In this document: one piece after another, positions 47,221 through 60,000 of the stretch
Layout: every line of letters begins with the position of its first letter
Numbering within the stretch: the stretch's first letter is position 1
Source of the DNA: Podaxis mareebaensis
Lineage: Eukaryota; Basidiomycota; Agaricomycetes; Agaricales; Agaricaceae
Assembly (NCBI GenBank): GCA_018524725.1
Contig: JAEUWP010000601.1
Location: 248,001 to 312,000, forward strand
Length of the DNA stretch: 64,000 nucleotides
Direction: 5' to 3'
Made by a program: the position numbers and the translations under genes
The notes under the pieces: model-generated
Database searches by the model: none
The model's input: the letters and a program-made list of their open reading frames with translations, nothing else
Told to the model about the DNA's origin: nothing

Positions 47221-48592
47221 TCTGTACACTTATGGAAAATTACACAACCCATTTCAATGGCATTTGTTCCTCAGTTTGAAAATGAGTTGCAAACGCAACG
47301 TCATAGTCGATGTTTTCGTCCCAAATCCCTCTTATCGTTAACGATGGATGCGGCAAGACATACAACGCATCGTCTCGATGGACCTGTTCTTATCCTCATA
47401 CGGATATTGATGTGCCTTGTTTCTAGGTCTGTATGGCCTTTGACGGCTGTCTTCAAGATTTACGTGCAGAAACCTCGAGGCAACCAATACATTAACTGAC
47501 GACCTGGCCGAACATGTCAACGGCACACTGGAAACCCGTCGACCCAAGCCCATGGAGCTACAACGTACGCTCAAGGAACCAGAAAGACTTGAATTAGTCG
47601 GACTATCACCTCAAGGCGAGTGCACTTGGACGCTCATCCAATCAGGCCTAGTCCGTGCGGTCACTGGCATTTAATTCCCATTTTAAACCAATATCTGGTC
47701 TATCTCTTTTACTAGGCCAGAAAATTGCGTATAGCTCCCCGGATGCTCCCACATCCATGTTTGGGGGAAGGACGGCTTCTGTGCCGCGGCGGTCATTTTG
47801 TTGCCTGGTGTCGACGTATCGGATGACACCCGTATTGGTAATGTAAAGTTAACCGTCTGTTAGTAAGTTACCCGTCCCTTGCGTCGAACATGTAGTTTTC
47901 GCCGAGGGAGTGGGGCCGGGTTTTCCCGCTACGACACTGGACTTGGAGGCAAGCAGCAGATGCATCCGGGAAGAAATTAAAGGACGTGGGTGATGACAGA
48001 GAACACTAGCGAGCAGCGATAGAAAAGACGGGCGGGGAAAAGAAGGCGAGACAAGTTGGAGGCACTCGATGAGTAATTAGGAACCAAAACAGGATCAAAT
48101 TTGGTGGTACATAACTCGCGTGGCTATCGGGTGCGGGTTGGTCAATCGGCCACTCAACTTGCGTGGAAATACCTTTTTGAGCTATGTATATGCCATGGTC
48201 GAGATTTTAGCAACGCTGGTGCCGACAGAGGCATATCTGTGAATACACGGACTACCATAGAATTGTGCTCAGACATCTGTTAATCGAGGGATAGTCGAGA
48301 GATAGAATTTGTCCCGGCGGATGTCATGATCGATCTGAGATTGCCGGGACCCCGTGACAAGATTAGATCATTGAGACTCCGAAAGCCCGTCGTTGCTGGT
48401 ATTTCGGCACATTGTAAATCTTCGGTATCCTTGCAATCCCCCTCATCCTGTTTTTCTCAGGCGCAGGCAGTGTTCCGTGTTACAGTTCACTTGCTCATAC
48501 ATCACCCCACTCACCCCTTTGGAAACCCACACTACAAAGTTCCTGGCCACTGTTAGTTGTTCAGCGCCTTTCCACCAGGCACTATTCGGGCC
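47221..48592. other. Intergenic region UTP12 / Zn2Cys6 factor
   Basis: About 1.4 kb. Short frames only (60-90 codons), none with family motifs. C-rich stretches and repeated CACCCCACTCACCCC just before the factor gene look like promoter DNA. No RNA gene was recognised. Confidence 0.5.
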
Positions 48593-51500
48593 ATGCCTGT
48601 TGACTCATCGCAAGGTCTCCAGTCTCGGCGTACTTCACGCAAGTTGGCCAGTGAAGATGAAATAGATCTTCGCAGGGCACGCGGAGAGGTGCGTTCTTTC
48701 TCGTTCTCCCTCTCCTACAGCTCATGACGCGTCTGTAGATCTCCTGTGCCGAGTGCAGACGGTAGCTATCGATATACTCAGTCCCTTTATCTGGGCTAAT
48801 CCAATATAACACAGCCTGAAGCTCAAATGCGACAAGAAATTGCCCTGTAGTTCCTGTGGTGAGCATATCAACCAACTGCACAAGGAATGTAAATGACATC
48901 ATATCCCAGTTCGAAGGGGCTGCCCTTCTATCTGTCCCAACGGAAGTCTATCCACGGGCCAGGGTACAAGGTATATCATCCCATTTCCTGTGTACCAGGA
49001 TCGAGGAATCATTGAGCAATCACAGATTCGTGCTTGCCGACACGGCACAGCTCCACACCAAAATAGCTGAAATGGGCCAACGGATACGACAGCTAGAAGA
49101 TGCACTGGCAATATTCCAGGCCGGCGTTTCGAACGAACCCCACCCTCTGCTTCGAGATGATTTGCTCGCCATCAAGTTTGGTCCCGAGAAGAGCCATATG
49201 CCCGAAAAAGACACCAACCCTCCACAACCCGCTGTCGAATCTATTGATGCAATTGGGACAATGACAATCGGCGATCAAGGGGATGGAGGCAAGTATTTTG
49301 GGCCGTCTGCTGGATCCGAGGTAAGTCCTGTGCCTTAGCCCAGTTCTATATGCTGATGTTTCCTTAGACACTATTCCTAGTGAGTTAGCCCTGCTAATCC
49401 ATTCTTACCAACTGATGGAGGAATAGGCGGGAGCGGAATATGAACCGCAGCTACAAGAAGAGGAGGAGTCCTCTGCTGTATCTCCGGAAATCGCTCGCCT
49501 CGCGGCGTATTTCCCGTTCGGTGCTGAGGCCAACTTCGACAAAGCGCTCGATCTCCTGTATTCTTATCTCCCCGAACGACCTCGAGCGTGGGCGCTCTGC
49601 GAAACATATTTAGAGCAAGCAGCATGGACGTTTCGCCCTGTCAAACGCGATGAAATCATTAATGATATCTTGGCCCCGACGTACCGAGCCCTCAAAGCAA
49701 AACAAGTCGGAGAGCTTTCAGCACTTCAAAGCATGTCTCCACATAAGCTCTCCGTGTTGTACCTGATCTTCGCTCTGGGAACCCTTGTCGACCTGACTAT
49801 CGAACCATGTGAGTTTCTGCTTCGTGATTACGGCATACCTGACGATTGAGTGATGTTTCTATAGACAGCAAGGAAGCCGAGATGTACTATGATCTGAGTC
49901 GAGCTTGCCTTGCGCTCCGTTCAGTTTTTGATTCCCCAGAGCTTGCCACCGTTCAGGCGATCCTCCTAATGGCTTCATATCATGGCATGGCAGGCAAGCG
50001 ATACACCATGGACAGCTCGGTAGGTGGCTCCCGAAGCAGTGCACAATGCAACACTCACATTGCGTTAGTGGGCACTTACTTCCCTTGGAGCAAAATTAGC
50101 CCAAAGCGTATGTCAGTTTTTATTCCTCAGGCACTTAGTAACACATGTGTGTTTCTTTCAGCTTGGTTTGCGTATGTTTTCGCGCCACTTGCAATTGTCT
50201 ATGAATTGAGTGGAACTATTGGATAGATCGCGACAGTGCGAGATGGAACATGGATGCGAAAACAGTTCAGAGAAGACGATACTTATTCTGGGAGATGACA
50301 TCTGCAGAATTCTTCTACGTACGTCAGGTAACGTGCATAACGGCTGCTTTCTAACTCCTGTTTTAGTCCATGGCATTAGGTCGGCCCCCCAGCGTCCGGC
50401 TTTCTTATGTTGATTGCGAGCTACCTGAGGATGATGAAGCAACTCTGGATGAAAATGGGAACATGCTAGTAGGATGTAAGTTGGCTCCTTAATTTCATTC
50501 CTACTGTGTAACTGATGCCCGGGCAGTCTACCGCTGGAAGTATGAGTTCTGCAAGGACATTATATCGGCCGTACTTGAGCAGACTTTGACAGCCGAAGCC
50601 CCGCAGTACAGAACCATTCTCGAACTTGATCGTAAGGTCCGAGAAAAGAGGCTACCCCCACATTTGAACGTGTTCATGAGTCCCGAAGAAGAGCACTTCA
50701 CTCCATCTGTTTACATGCGGAGTTGTATCCTTGGGCAATTCCGTTCTGTCAGTAAGTATCACACTTTTTTCTTGCTGGCACGAAATCCCTTAACGAGTTT
50801 CGCTAGCATTACTGTATATTCATAGGAGCTGGTTCGCCCAGGCAATGTTGGATCATCCGGTTAACCCCCTGAGAAGCCCGTATGCACCATCATTCTTGGC
50901 GGCATACCGATGTGCTTCAGGCGTCATTAAAAGTAGCCTAAATCACTTTGACCGCTTTCCTGAGTTATGCTGCAGATGGTGGGGTATCTGGACGCATCGT
51001 TCGTAGCTCTTTATTTCTCAGAGCTCCGAACCCTACTCACTCATTGCATAGTTTTCTCCGCAGCGGTACGCTCATATCGGTGGCACTCCCTTTGTGTCTG
51101 ATCTTTTTGGTAGATTATTGTCGGCTCCATTGTGACACGTTCTCCCTCGTCCAGCATGGCTCCTACTGCATTCATTGAACTAGGGTTAGCCTGCGATTTG
51201 TTTGAAAAAGGCGCAACCCACTCCCGCAGGGTACGCAGTGGATCGGTAGGTGTTTCACAAGTATATGTGATTGAATTTAGTTAATAGGTCTATTGCAGGC
51301 AATACTCCAGAAGTTGCGACAAAAGGCCTTCCAGGTATACTCACAATTCCGGAGTGGCAATCCTCCTATTAGCAACACACTCACATTGAACAAACCTGAC
51401 TACGGAGACGATGAGCTTGCGCTATTTGGAGGTCAGACACGTATTCTGGTGACACGACTCTTGTCTGCCAACAAGAAACGTAGACAGAGGACAACGTCCT

Positions 51501-52173
51501 CGCCCGCCTCAACAAGTTCCGGGTCGACTGTTTCAAGTCCTGCTACCGAGCACGAAAGTTTGCGGGGGTCGTGCACTCCGACAGAGGGAAGTTTGCCTGA
51601 GGTCCACCCATCCCTCGTAGAGTATCTCTCCACATTTCCACAGCCTCCGTCTAACCCGACATCACCGCCGGTGAGTCACCAATATGCATTACCAGAACTA
51701 CCTTAGACGTGAATACACCCCAGATGCAAACTGCAGATACTACATACGCCTCGCAATCGGCACCGATGCAGGAAGATATCTCCAATACTTACTCAAATGC
51801 ATGGTCGAACTGGCAACAGCCGGGTCCGTCCATACCACAAGAAGCTTTGTCTGTTCCTAGTGCCTATCAACAACCACCTCCCGAGTTTTTCGCGTCGATG
51901 CCTGTGGCTTCAGGACCCTCTGGATCACAACAATCCGTGGTTAATGTCCTGGCATCAGATGTAAAATCTGACTCACCAGAGAACACCCAGCTGATGGACA
52001 TGGGAATGATGGTGTCCGGCGAATCCGGAATGGATGAACAATGGATGTCATTCATGCGTGAGTCGGGTCTGATGGACCCGAATACTTACGCTTCAAGTCA
52101 GAGCAATAATAGTGGGAGCACGAATGCAGCTTGTGTCGGGAACCGGATTCCTTCTCAAGTTGTGTTTCGATGA
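48593..52173 (+). CDS. Zn(II)2Cys6 fungal transcription factor
   Basis: First exons 48593-48688 and 48739-48761, then about eleven more up to the stop at 52173. The joined finger reads SCAECRRLKLKCDKKLPCSS then C-VRRGC: C-x2-C-x6-C-x5-C-x2-C, followed by a further Cys in the PSICPNGSL linker. A coiled segment (QLHTKIAEMGQRIRQLEDAL) for dimerisation follows. The middle, from about 49430, has fungal_trans (PF04082) features: ARLAAYFPFGAEANFDKALD, KAEMYYDLSRACLALRS, TVQAILLMASYHGMAG and LGRPPSVRLSYVDC. The C terminus is a Ser/Pro/Gln-rich activation-type tail (WSNWQQPGPSIPQEAL). Ordered exon ends were not fixed for the middle. The regulated genes cannot be told. The exact role is unknown. Confidence 0.88.
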
Positions 52174-52630
52174 AGAAATAATAACGTGATATGTCGTATA
52201 TTTATACTCATTCTAGTTTGTCGCCTTGTATTTGTTATAATTCTTGACGCGTCCATCTATTACCTAGGTATGTTATATAGTGGAAAATCTAACCGTGTAA
52301 TGTATATGTATACCTGCAACATCGTAAAGCGTGAGGATTTTGGTTAAGATCGAGCGGGAAGGCGCGATACCACCAATCCCATTTGTACGACTGTGACCAT
52401 GAGGACCACCCCTGTGCTTCCATACACGGTCCCTGTGGTGTTTAGGGCATGCCGAAGGCCCCGTGGTCCAAGAAGGTATGACAACCCATGACTCATTGCT
52501 TTTATGTTGCTTGGGTGTCAACTTTTAAACGTAACTTCTTCCGTGGTCTCTGTCCTCCCTTCCTACGGCAGCAAAGATCACACAGCTATATCCCTTTAGC
52601 GCTTTACGCTAGATAGATAACTCTCCTCAG
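52174..52630. other. Intergenic region after Zn2Cys6 factor
   Basis: About 460 bases with the T-rich 3' UTR of the factor gene and the promoter of the PLP-enzyme gene. One ACGCGT (near 52248) is probably chance. Nothing else was recognised. Confidence 0.5.
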
Positions 52631-54558
52631 ATGGCGTCGAAGAAAGATGGGCAGCTAAGCGGAACGGATCTCATTCACGGAGATAGCGGAGTTCCTTATT
52701 TCAAGGGAGCAGGCGGGGCAGTAGCACCGTCGATCTCGGTGTCGACCAGTGAGTCCTCCCAATTCTTGGCCTTCCTGTTACCTCCAAAGGTGCCTCCATG
52801 GGTGGGCTATGCATATTAACAATTGTTCTGCGCAGCGTTCAGAAATCCTCACCCCGATGAAGATGTCAAGCCTTACGCCCAGATTGACATGCAGAATCCT
52901 GAGAGACACATGTACGCTAGGTACACACAAGAGGCTTCTAGTCGTGCGGAACACATCCTGGGCAAAGTACTGGTGCGCCTCCGGTCCAAGTTTCGGAAAA
53001 GTGTTCGCTCGATAACAAGGTTCTGTGTACTTATAGAATGGCCATGCATTAACCTATTCGTCTGGCCTAAATGCCGTATCTGCTGTGCGTGGCGTCTTTA
53101 TTTGGACTTGGATTCTAGCAGAGGTTGAAAATTTGGTTGTTTGAAAGGCCTTGATTCATTACCAGCCCAATCGTATTGCAGTTCGCGAGGGCTACCACGG
53201 TTGCCACGCTAGCATCGCGATTTACAGAAGATCGCGACCTGAGGTCGAAATTATCGATCTTGATGCTGAGTTCAAACCAGGAGATCTTTGCTGGCTTGAG
53301 ACACCAATTAATCCCTACGGAGAGGCGAGGTCAGTTCATTTGGCGTCGCTCTCAAATCAATCAAAACTTATGCCTTTCATGAAACCAGAGACATCCAGTA
53401 CTATGCTGACAAGGTGCAGGGATATTCTAATATAAAACTCATTAGTGTAGCTGAGTTTGTCCGAATGCGTAGATCCACAAAGTTGGCGGAAAACTGGTCG
53501 TAGATTCGACCTTCGCTCCTCCCCCCCTTCAGGATCCATTCCAGTTTGGTGCGGATTGGTACGTTGCTCATTGCACAGTATATATGCACTCAAACTGACG
53601 ATACGGATTCAGCATTATGCATTCGGGTAAGTAAAATGAAACATCAGAGGACAGTCGTTGAAACGACCGGTCAAAGGCACGAAGTACTTCGGTGGCCATT
53701 CCGATCTGCTCTGCGGAGTGCTCGTCGTCAAGACTGTTGACGAATGGAAAGAGGTGAGGCCAATTTTATTCTCTTTGTCTGCTGATAGCTCACACTACAG
53801 CGCGGTTTAGTTGCACCATGATCGCACGTACCTAGGTAGCCCTATGGGTTCGTTAGAAGCCTGGCTCCTCCTGCGCTCCCTCAAAACCTTGCACCTTCGT
53901 GTACCCCGTCAATCTGAAACCGCAACCGTTCTTGCCCAGTGGTTGCAATCTATCTCAAAGACTCCGAAAGATCAAACATTTGACGGTATACCAGGAGGTC
54001 TTGTTACAAGGGTCTGGCACTCTTCTCTTCAGGGGACTGATGCACGCGGTTTCAATCCCCGAAACCAAATGCCTGGAGGGTTTAACCCAACGTTTTCTAT
54101 CGAGGTTGGTGGTGCTATCACATGAAGAAAGGTCAGCTGGGCTGACATTCATCTTATATTAGTTTGCGACCACTGAATTAGCCTCACGGTTCCCGCATTT
54201 ACTGAAGTATTTCGTGGTACGCAACTTGTAGCAGTGATTCGATCTCGCCTGATTTCGGTTCATGGTTCAGCCTGCAACGAGCCTTGGTGGAGTCGAGTCG
54301 CTCGCGGAGCACAGGTTAGGCAGTGATCTAGGAGCAAACCCTAGTATTGTTCGCTTGAGCATTGGGGTCGAAGAGTTGGAGGTTAGGCTTTTATGAACAT
54401 TTGAGCCATTCACTTTCTGACGTTTCTGTACGCAGGATTTGAAAGCAGATTTACGTCAAGGGTTGCAAAAGTTGGGAGTGAGTTGCTACCCTGTTTCATA
54501 CCTCACAACCTTTGTTGATTTGCTGATCAATCATTCCTAGATCCAAGCTAAGTTGTAG
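52631..54558 (+). CDS. Cys/Met metabolism PLP-dependent enzyme (trans-sulfuration type, YHR112C-like)
   Basis: The first exon is 52631-52748, joined at about 52836 to give STTFRNPHPDED; about nine more exons end at the TAG 54556-54558. Fold-type I marks in order: YARYTQEASSRAEHILGKVL, YSSGLNAVSAV, YHGCHASIAIYRR, CWLETPINPYGEARDI, KLVVDSTFAPPPLQDPF with the PLP-ring Asp, and the Schiff-base lysine in CIMHSGTKYFGGHSDLLCGV. The C-terminal domain has LVTRVWHSSL, TSLGGVESLAEHR and SIVRLSIGVEELEDLKADLR. This is the cystathionine gamma-synthase/lyase family, nearest to the poorly characterised yeast YHR112C group. The reaction cannot be decided between synthase and lyase. Convergent with the acyltransferase gene, 176 bp apart. 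Confidence 0.9.
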
Positions 54559-54734
54559 ACATGAGGTACCCGAGAGAATGGTTGAGATATGTAAAGAGTC
54601 AGAATTTGGGTAACTCGGATGTATTCTGGCTAGATAGGGGGAAGTTGCGGCAGCTTTACAATCCGTCTATATATGTATTGGCAACACATTGGGTTGATAA
54701 GGGCATGAACCTCTTTTGCATTTGTAAGGTTCGC

Positions 54735-56212
54735 CTACTCGAGTTTTAGATTCCGGTAATAGAAGAAGCTCGCCTTGTCCTCCCAACCCATACCTGTCCT
54801 CTTCAGTCTGCCAATCTGGGAGATAAGGTTCGCACTTGCTTCTGCCAGTTGATCTTCTCCAGGAGTTCCTCTGACATAGTCACTTGCGACAAAGAGCTGG
54901 GAGCTGGGGGATTCTGAGGGTGCCAAGAGGCGGATGGAAACGGCAAGAGGAACGAAGGAGCTGGTAAGTTTGAAGATGTGAGAAATTGGGTTGAGAAAAG
55001 TAGGTCGGGAAGTAGCGACTGGGCGGGTCAAGGTCGGGGTGCAGGGTGTGGGAGGGTCATATCTAGAAGCCGGTGTTTTAAAATGAGCGAAGATCAACAG
55101 TCGGAGCACTCACCGAACACACATGATGAAAACCTGATAGCCTTTGACTGGAACGTCTTGATTGAACACGTTGGCAAAACGAAGAAGTCCACGCCCGTTA
55201 CTCGTCGTGCATTCAGGAAATACAACTATAGGTCTCCCTGCAGATTTGCGGATTTCTTCAATAGAGCGAGCGCCAGTATTGTCTTTGAAGTATGGAGGAA
55301 TATGGCCTGTAAGGCATATCATACGCAGAAGGGATACTTCTTTGAACCCCTTGATGGGGACAGGAGAGACTGCTGAATGTTTCTGAGGAATTTGGATATT
55401 GGCAGAACCTGTTCCTGTTGCCCTTCCGGGTCTCTTTGTCACGGATGTCGATGTGTGTGTCGTTTCCCCAAATTGAGGGATAGTTTCGGGCACTGGAAGG
55501 ACAAAGACTGGGTTGCACCTGTTGTAGTGGACTATCAGAATGGCGTCTGTGCGCGTGGCGCGGGGCGACACACCGAATTGCGAGCCAGAGTATCTCTATC
55601 CAGGATACCCAATTTGATATGATAATATCCCCAGCAGAAGGATTCCATGGTTCTGCCCTCTGCGCATTGCGAGTACTAGTACCCATTTTAGGTGAGCGAC
55701 GAGGACTGTGAATGTTGGGGTGTTTGCATACGTTCGCTTCCTTGTGACCTTCTCGGCCGATATCCAGTAGATGCCCAGAAGCCAGAGGGTAAGTTTACCG
55801 AGGATGAAGGTAAGGAGGTGCGTGAATGCATGGTATAGAGGCGGTATCGGGATCTGCTATGATGTTAATGATTGCGTACACTTGCCAAGGGAGAGTGATG
55901 ACCTACGAGGACTAGGGAAAGAAATTCGACCAAGAGGACGTAGAGGAGGACAATTGCGGTAATTGTGAGTGAGCGGAACACACTGAGGACATATCCTAGC
56001 GCATGGACGATCGTCTGGAGTAGACCGGATGTACTGGCTGGTGGTACAGGAACCAAAAATGGCTGGCGTCGTGTCGTTAAACGTTGCACGTGTGTGTAGA
56101 GATAATTGTAGATACCTGTATTCCAGTGCCTGGGTCCTATTCATGCTGGGGTCAAAGAATGTTCGTAGACTGCTAGATAAGAACTTACTCGGTATGCACT
56201 GAATTTCTCCAT
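54735..56212 (-). CDS. LOA1/VPS66-like lysophospholipid acyltransferase
   Basis: Starts MEKFSAYR at 56212 (first exon to 56189) and ends YYRNLKLE at 54735, with several introns. A hydrophobic N-terminal segment (SLTITAIVLLYVLLVEFLSL, about 56000-55910) is followed by a second one (LTLWLLGIYWIS, about 55790). The acyltransferase core shows DIIISNWVSWIEILWLA where PlsC enzymes have NHxSxxD, then NPVFVLPVPE, and PIVVFPECTTSNGRGLLRFA in place of FPEGTTSNG. A C-terminal part has PFVPLAVSIRLLAPSESPSS-like sequence. This pattern is that of yeast Loa1/Vps66, which acylates lysophosphatidic acid on ER and lipid droplets and affects vacuolar sorting. The symbol is left blank because the active-site boxes deviate. 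Confidence 0.82.
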
Positions 56213-56395
56213 GAAAGCACAAGCAAAGCAAGTGTCCGGGTGTCTATTTTGGGAACGGGATCGGTGCACCGCCACCATCCGAAAGAGAACTCAGGAACGG
56301 CGGTGCGCCCGAGACTGGGCGGATGGTTGACCGGAGCGATGACTTCTGCCATTCACTTGACCCTTCTTCCTTTCTCCTCTCCACCACCTGGCATA

Positions 56396-57670
56396 ATGTC
56401 AGCAACTAGCCCCAGAGGCGTCATTCCAATCGTCAAACATTACCTCAGATGCGCGTTGAAATGGTACCAGAAGCTACATATCCTTGGGAAGGTCTGTCGT
56501 GATCTTTCCCATTTTGTATGACGTACTCGTCATTGACATTGGACCTCTTCAATAGCTTTTCATTTGGCTCGTCATCCTGTTCTACATATGCCTAGGTATA
56601 TGGCTTTTCTCTGGTGCGAGCCATAATTAATCTGGTCCTCAGGAGCTTTCATTGTCATTGTCACACCTGCCCGCATCGCGCAATATCTTTATGACAAGGC
56701 CAAAGAGCTTGCAGAAACGCGTTATGGATGGTTAGCTCTCGGGTTTACAATGAGTGAGTGGAGTTCCTTGCCTTCGAGCTTGCATCGACTGGGCTCACTC
56801 GACATCACAGTTTTGGTGTCGTTTCCACCACTCGTTGGCCATACTACTCTCACTACCCTCTGCGGGTTCGCCTATGGAATGAAGGGCTTCTTCATTTCCG
56901 CCATCGCTTCTGTAGTGGGCTCTGCAGCCGCCTTCATGGCTCTACGATATCTCTTCAGCGAGCGGATACGCCAATGGTCTGCGCACAACGAGAAATGGCA
57001 AGCGTTGGAATCAGTTGTTGTATGCTCACACGTTCACACTTTAACAACATCTGTTTCACATGCTGACGAGTTTGTTAACCCCAGAAAGCTAAAGGTTTAC
57101 CTTTGATTGTTCTTATCCGAGTATCACCTTTCCCTCCTTGGGTTTACTCTAATTCATTATTTGCTGTAAGCAGACTGCGTGCATACCGGGTCCATGGCGA
57201 ATAATACTGAGGTCTCGTGACAGTCAATCGAAGCCGTATCGCTCTGGCAATTCGTGTTCGCAACCTTCTTCATTTTCCCTAAACTCGCATTGCACACCTT
57301 CATTGGCTCTCGCATGGCGGCACTTTCGGACGGTGATCAAAGAGACCGAATGGATACGCGTAAGCTTTTCATTGGACATAATATCTCGCCCTAACCTAGT
57401 ATGATTTCTCCAGACACAAAAGTGCTTAATGTTCTCCTTGTTGGGGGTGGCGTACTTATTGCCATCTTCACGAGTTGGTAAGCTATCGGGAAATTGTTTA
57501 TATCCATTTGGTATTCATTCATGTCTGTAAGGTTGATTTACACGCTGGTGCAAGGTCATATCCGAAAGCTCGAAGGGTTCCCTCCCGAGGTCGATGAACT
57601 CGCTGCGGAAGCAATAGAGGAATTCGACGAGGAAGCCCCCCTGCTGGGCTCAGATAATAGCCACTCATAG
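56396..57670 (+). CDS. TVP38: TVP38/DedA-type SNARE-associated Golgi protein (VTT domain)
   Basis: Start at 56396 (MSATSPRGVIPIVKHY) or the in-frame ATG at 56339; first exon to 56491, second from 56556, stop at 57668-57670. The VTT domain is recognisable: LVSFPPLVGHTTLTTLCGFAYG, FFISAIASVVGSAAAFMALRYLF, LPLIVLIRVSPFPPWVYSNS and VSLWQFVFATFFIFPKLAL, with the Arg-x-SPFPxW signature. Five or so membrane helices are visible. The C-terminal tail is acidic with EEAPLLG, an acidic dileucine-like sorting signal. Tvp38 is a late-Golgi protein of the DedA superfamily; related VTT proteins are lipid scramblases. Convergent with UFE1, 151 bp. Confidence 0.9.
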
Positions 57671-57821
57671 GACTTTGTTCGGACTTTTCATATTCACACT
57701 AGGGTGACTAACTTGCTCTAATTAGACGATCTACGGATATAGAATGCTTACTGTCTGTAAATATATAATGTGTGATAAGTAATAGATGTACAATGCATCT
57801 CCTGAGCCGGTCAGAATCAAG

Positions 57822-59213
57822 TTAATAATAGTGTAGAAATAGCAGACTGAAACTGGCTCCCAAGAGAAAGACAAGAAGGAAGAGGCGACTATCCTTGGCT
57901 CGTCTCTTTGCTTCCTTTATTTCACGATTGCCCTTCTCTACCATAGAGGTTGTGGCAATCGCGTCGTCATAAAGCTTCTCCGTCAACTCTGTCTGTCTTG
58001 TCAAGTGGTTGACGAGCTCCATTTGCAATGCACTGATATCCATCAATCGGGCTTCGGCCTGCTGCACTGATTCCAAATTATCTTGCACGGCACGTAATAT
58101 GTTTGCGTTTTCGTTTTCGAATTGCAATATTTGTGACTGCGTGAGTTCGATGTCATCGTCATCCTCGTCGTCCGAAATCATCGATGGTTCATAAGATGGC
58201 AACGACCCTTTTTGGCTCGGGGGTGTCCCGGACGACCCAGCGCCGCTGACACCAAGCGTTGCCGCAAATAGGTTTGACGCGGCAACGCCAACCCAACCTG
58301 CACTTCCCTCGCTACTACTCTCCGATCTTGATCTCGAAGAACCTGTCGTCTCATGACCGAGTGGGGATGCAGCGGCAGGATTAGTTGAGCCGGACCCGAA
58401 ATTGAAATACTGTGCTTCACGAGTCGCGTTTGAACCGAGCGTGCGTGTGCGTTCAAGCTGGCGTTTGACGCGTTCTTCTTGGAGCTCTTTTTGAGTTTGA
58501 CTAAGCTCTGCGAGTCGTCGGCTGAGGTACCATGTTATGCTCGAGTGGTGCGCAGCAATAAACTCTGAGGCGATTGTAGAATCGTCTTCAGGCCGGAGAC
58601 GTGCTGGGAGGAGGCGCGCAAGAGGGTTCGTTTTGCTCGAGGCGAGTTCACTACGTCCTGGAATCACGATGAGTTATCAATGCACCCGAATAAAGGCGTG
58701 ACGACATTGGTCGGATGGGGCACGAACTTTTCTCGAGAGCTTCCATTTCTTTGACACGGTCTGCGCATTTTGTAAGAATAACACGGGCTTGAAGGTCAAT
58801 TTGGTCCCTCTCCTCGTTCGTAAGGTAGCGTATTGACGACCAAGCGATTTCCCCATTCTCGTCCTTCAGGTCTATGCTCCTTGAACCTTGTCGAGAGAGT
58901 GGGGTATTCCGTGAGTCCACGTTGAGATATGGCTTTCGGACATTAGCAAGCATTCGTGCAAGGGCATTAATATGGTGCAACTAGTTGGAGGGTTGATTTA
59001 GTGGATCAGTTGAGGCCTTTAAACTAACAGGGCATGAGAAGTACGAACGATTTTGTACGCCTCAGCGAGGTATTCCTTTCCCATCCCTGCCTGAACATCT
59101 CGTTCGGCGTCATGCCTTGGCCTCGAGTACTTCCGTCGTTTGGCCTCTGGAATTGCAACCCATTTCTCCTCCACAATATTACGAAAGTCGTTCGTGCGAT
59201 CGTAAAATGGCAT
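57822..59213 (-). CDS. UFE1: ER Qa-SNARE Ufe1 / syntaxin 18
   Basis: Three exons: 59213-59049, 58980-58728, 58657-57822; sum 1254 nt, 417 aa. The N-terminal MPFYDRTNDFRNIVEEKW opens the Ufe1/STX18 domain that binds Sec1-type Sly1. LHHINALARMLANVRKPYL and IRYLTNEERDQIDLQARVIL follow. A Ser/Gly-rich linker with an acidic DDEDDDDIEL stretch precedes the Qa SNARE helix (QSQILQFENENANILRAVQD to MDISALQMELVNHLTRQTEL) and the C-terminal anchor LFLLVFLLGASFSLLFLHYY. Ufe1 receives retrograde Golgi vesicles at the ER. Confidence 0.93.
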
Positions 59214-60000
59214 GTTTTCTGTTCAGATAGAGCGCAGAGCAACTAAAGAAACAAGCAGAGTACTCTGAGAAGAACGTGCGTGTGTGCTGTTCTCGTTAGC
59301 CAAACGGTCGTCACCAGCCTGAACTCGTCGGCACATCAGCCAAGTGTCCTTTCCCGTTTTTGGTAACATGTTACCACGCTTCTCCAGAGAGCTAACGTGG
59401 TCACGAATCAGGTTCAGCAAGCACAAACTGGGACCGGAATATGCCGCCCGCCCGCCGACACTCCGCCGAACCTGTTTATAGCTTGCGATTTTTCACCCTC
59501 TTTTGAATTGCAACCACCATGTGCCTTGGTCCACTGTCGTTCAATTTTCGGTGCTTGATGCATATCTATGCATCTAATGACCGCATCAAACCCTATGCGG
59601 AGTGGGCTATCATAGAGTGGGAGACAAAGTAGCGCTAGTTTGAGGTGGTCGGTGTTCTTTCACCACCGATCGCCATAAAATGCCACTTACAATTGACAAC
59701 AACCATTTTGGGTATTGGCAAAATCCTAGACAAATTTAATCCACGCGTTCAAGTAGCGCTCCTACTCCCCAGAGATCCAGTTCTTTGTACCTACCAAGCC
59801 TAATTATGGTTCTTGATAGTCATACTTGTGGACCATATCATTTCATCACCTACACATGTTCCCTGTCGCTCATAATTCGGGCCATTCGTCGTCACTTCGC
59901 TAAAACTGAATAGACCGCAGCCTAATAATATTGCAACAGACACGTTGTGGCTACCACTGCGCAGATGAAATCACAAAAGAAGTTGCCCTCGGCCAGTCAC
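59214..60000. other. Intergenic region upstream of UFE1
   Basis: About 790 bases between the UFE1 start and a coding-like patch on the same strand. Only short frames occur, and no motif, RNA gene or repeat was recognised. Confidence 0.5.
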
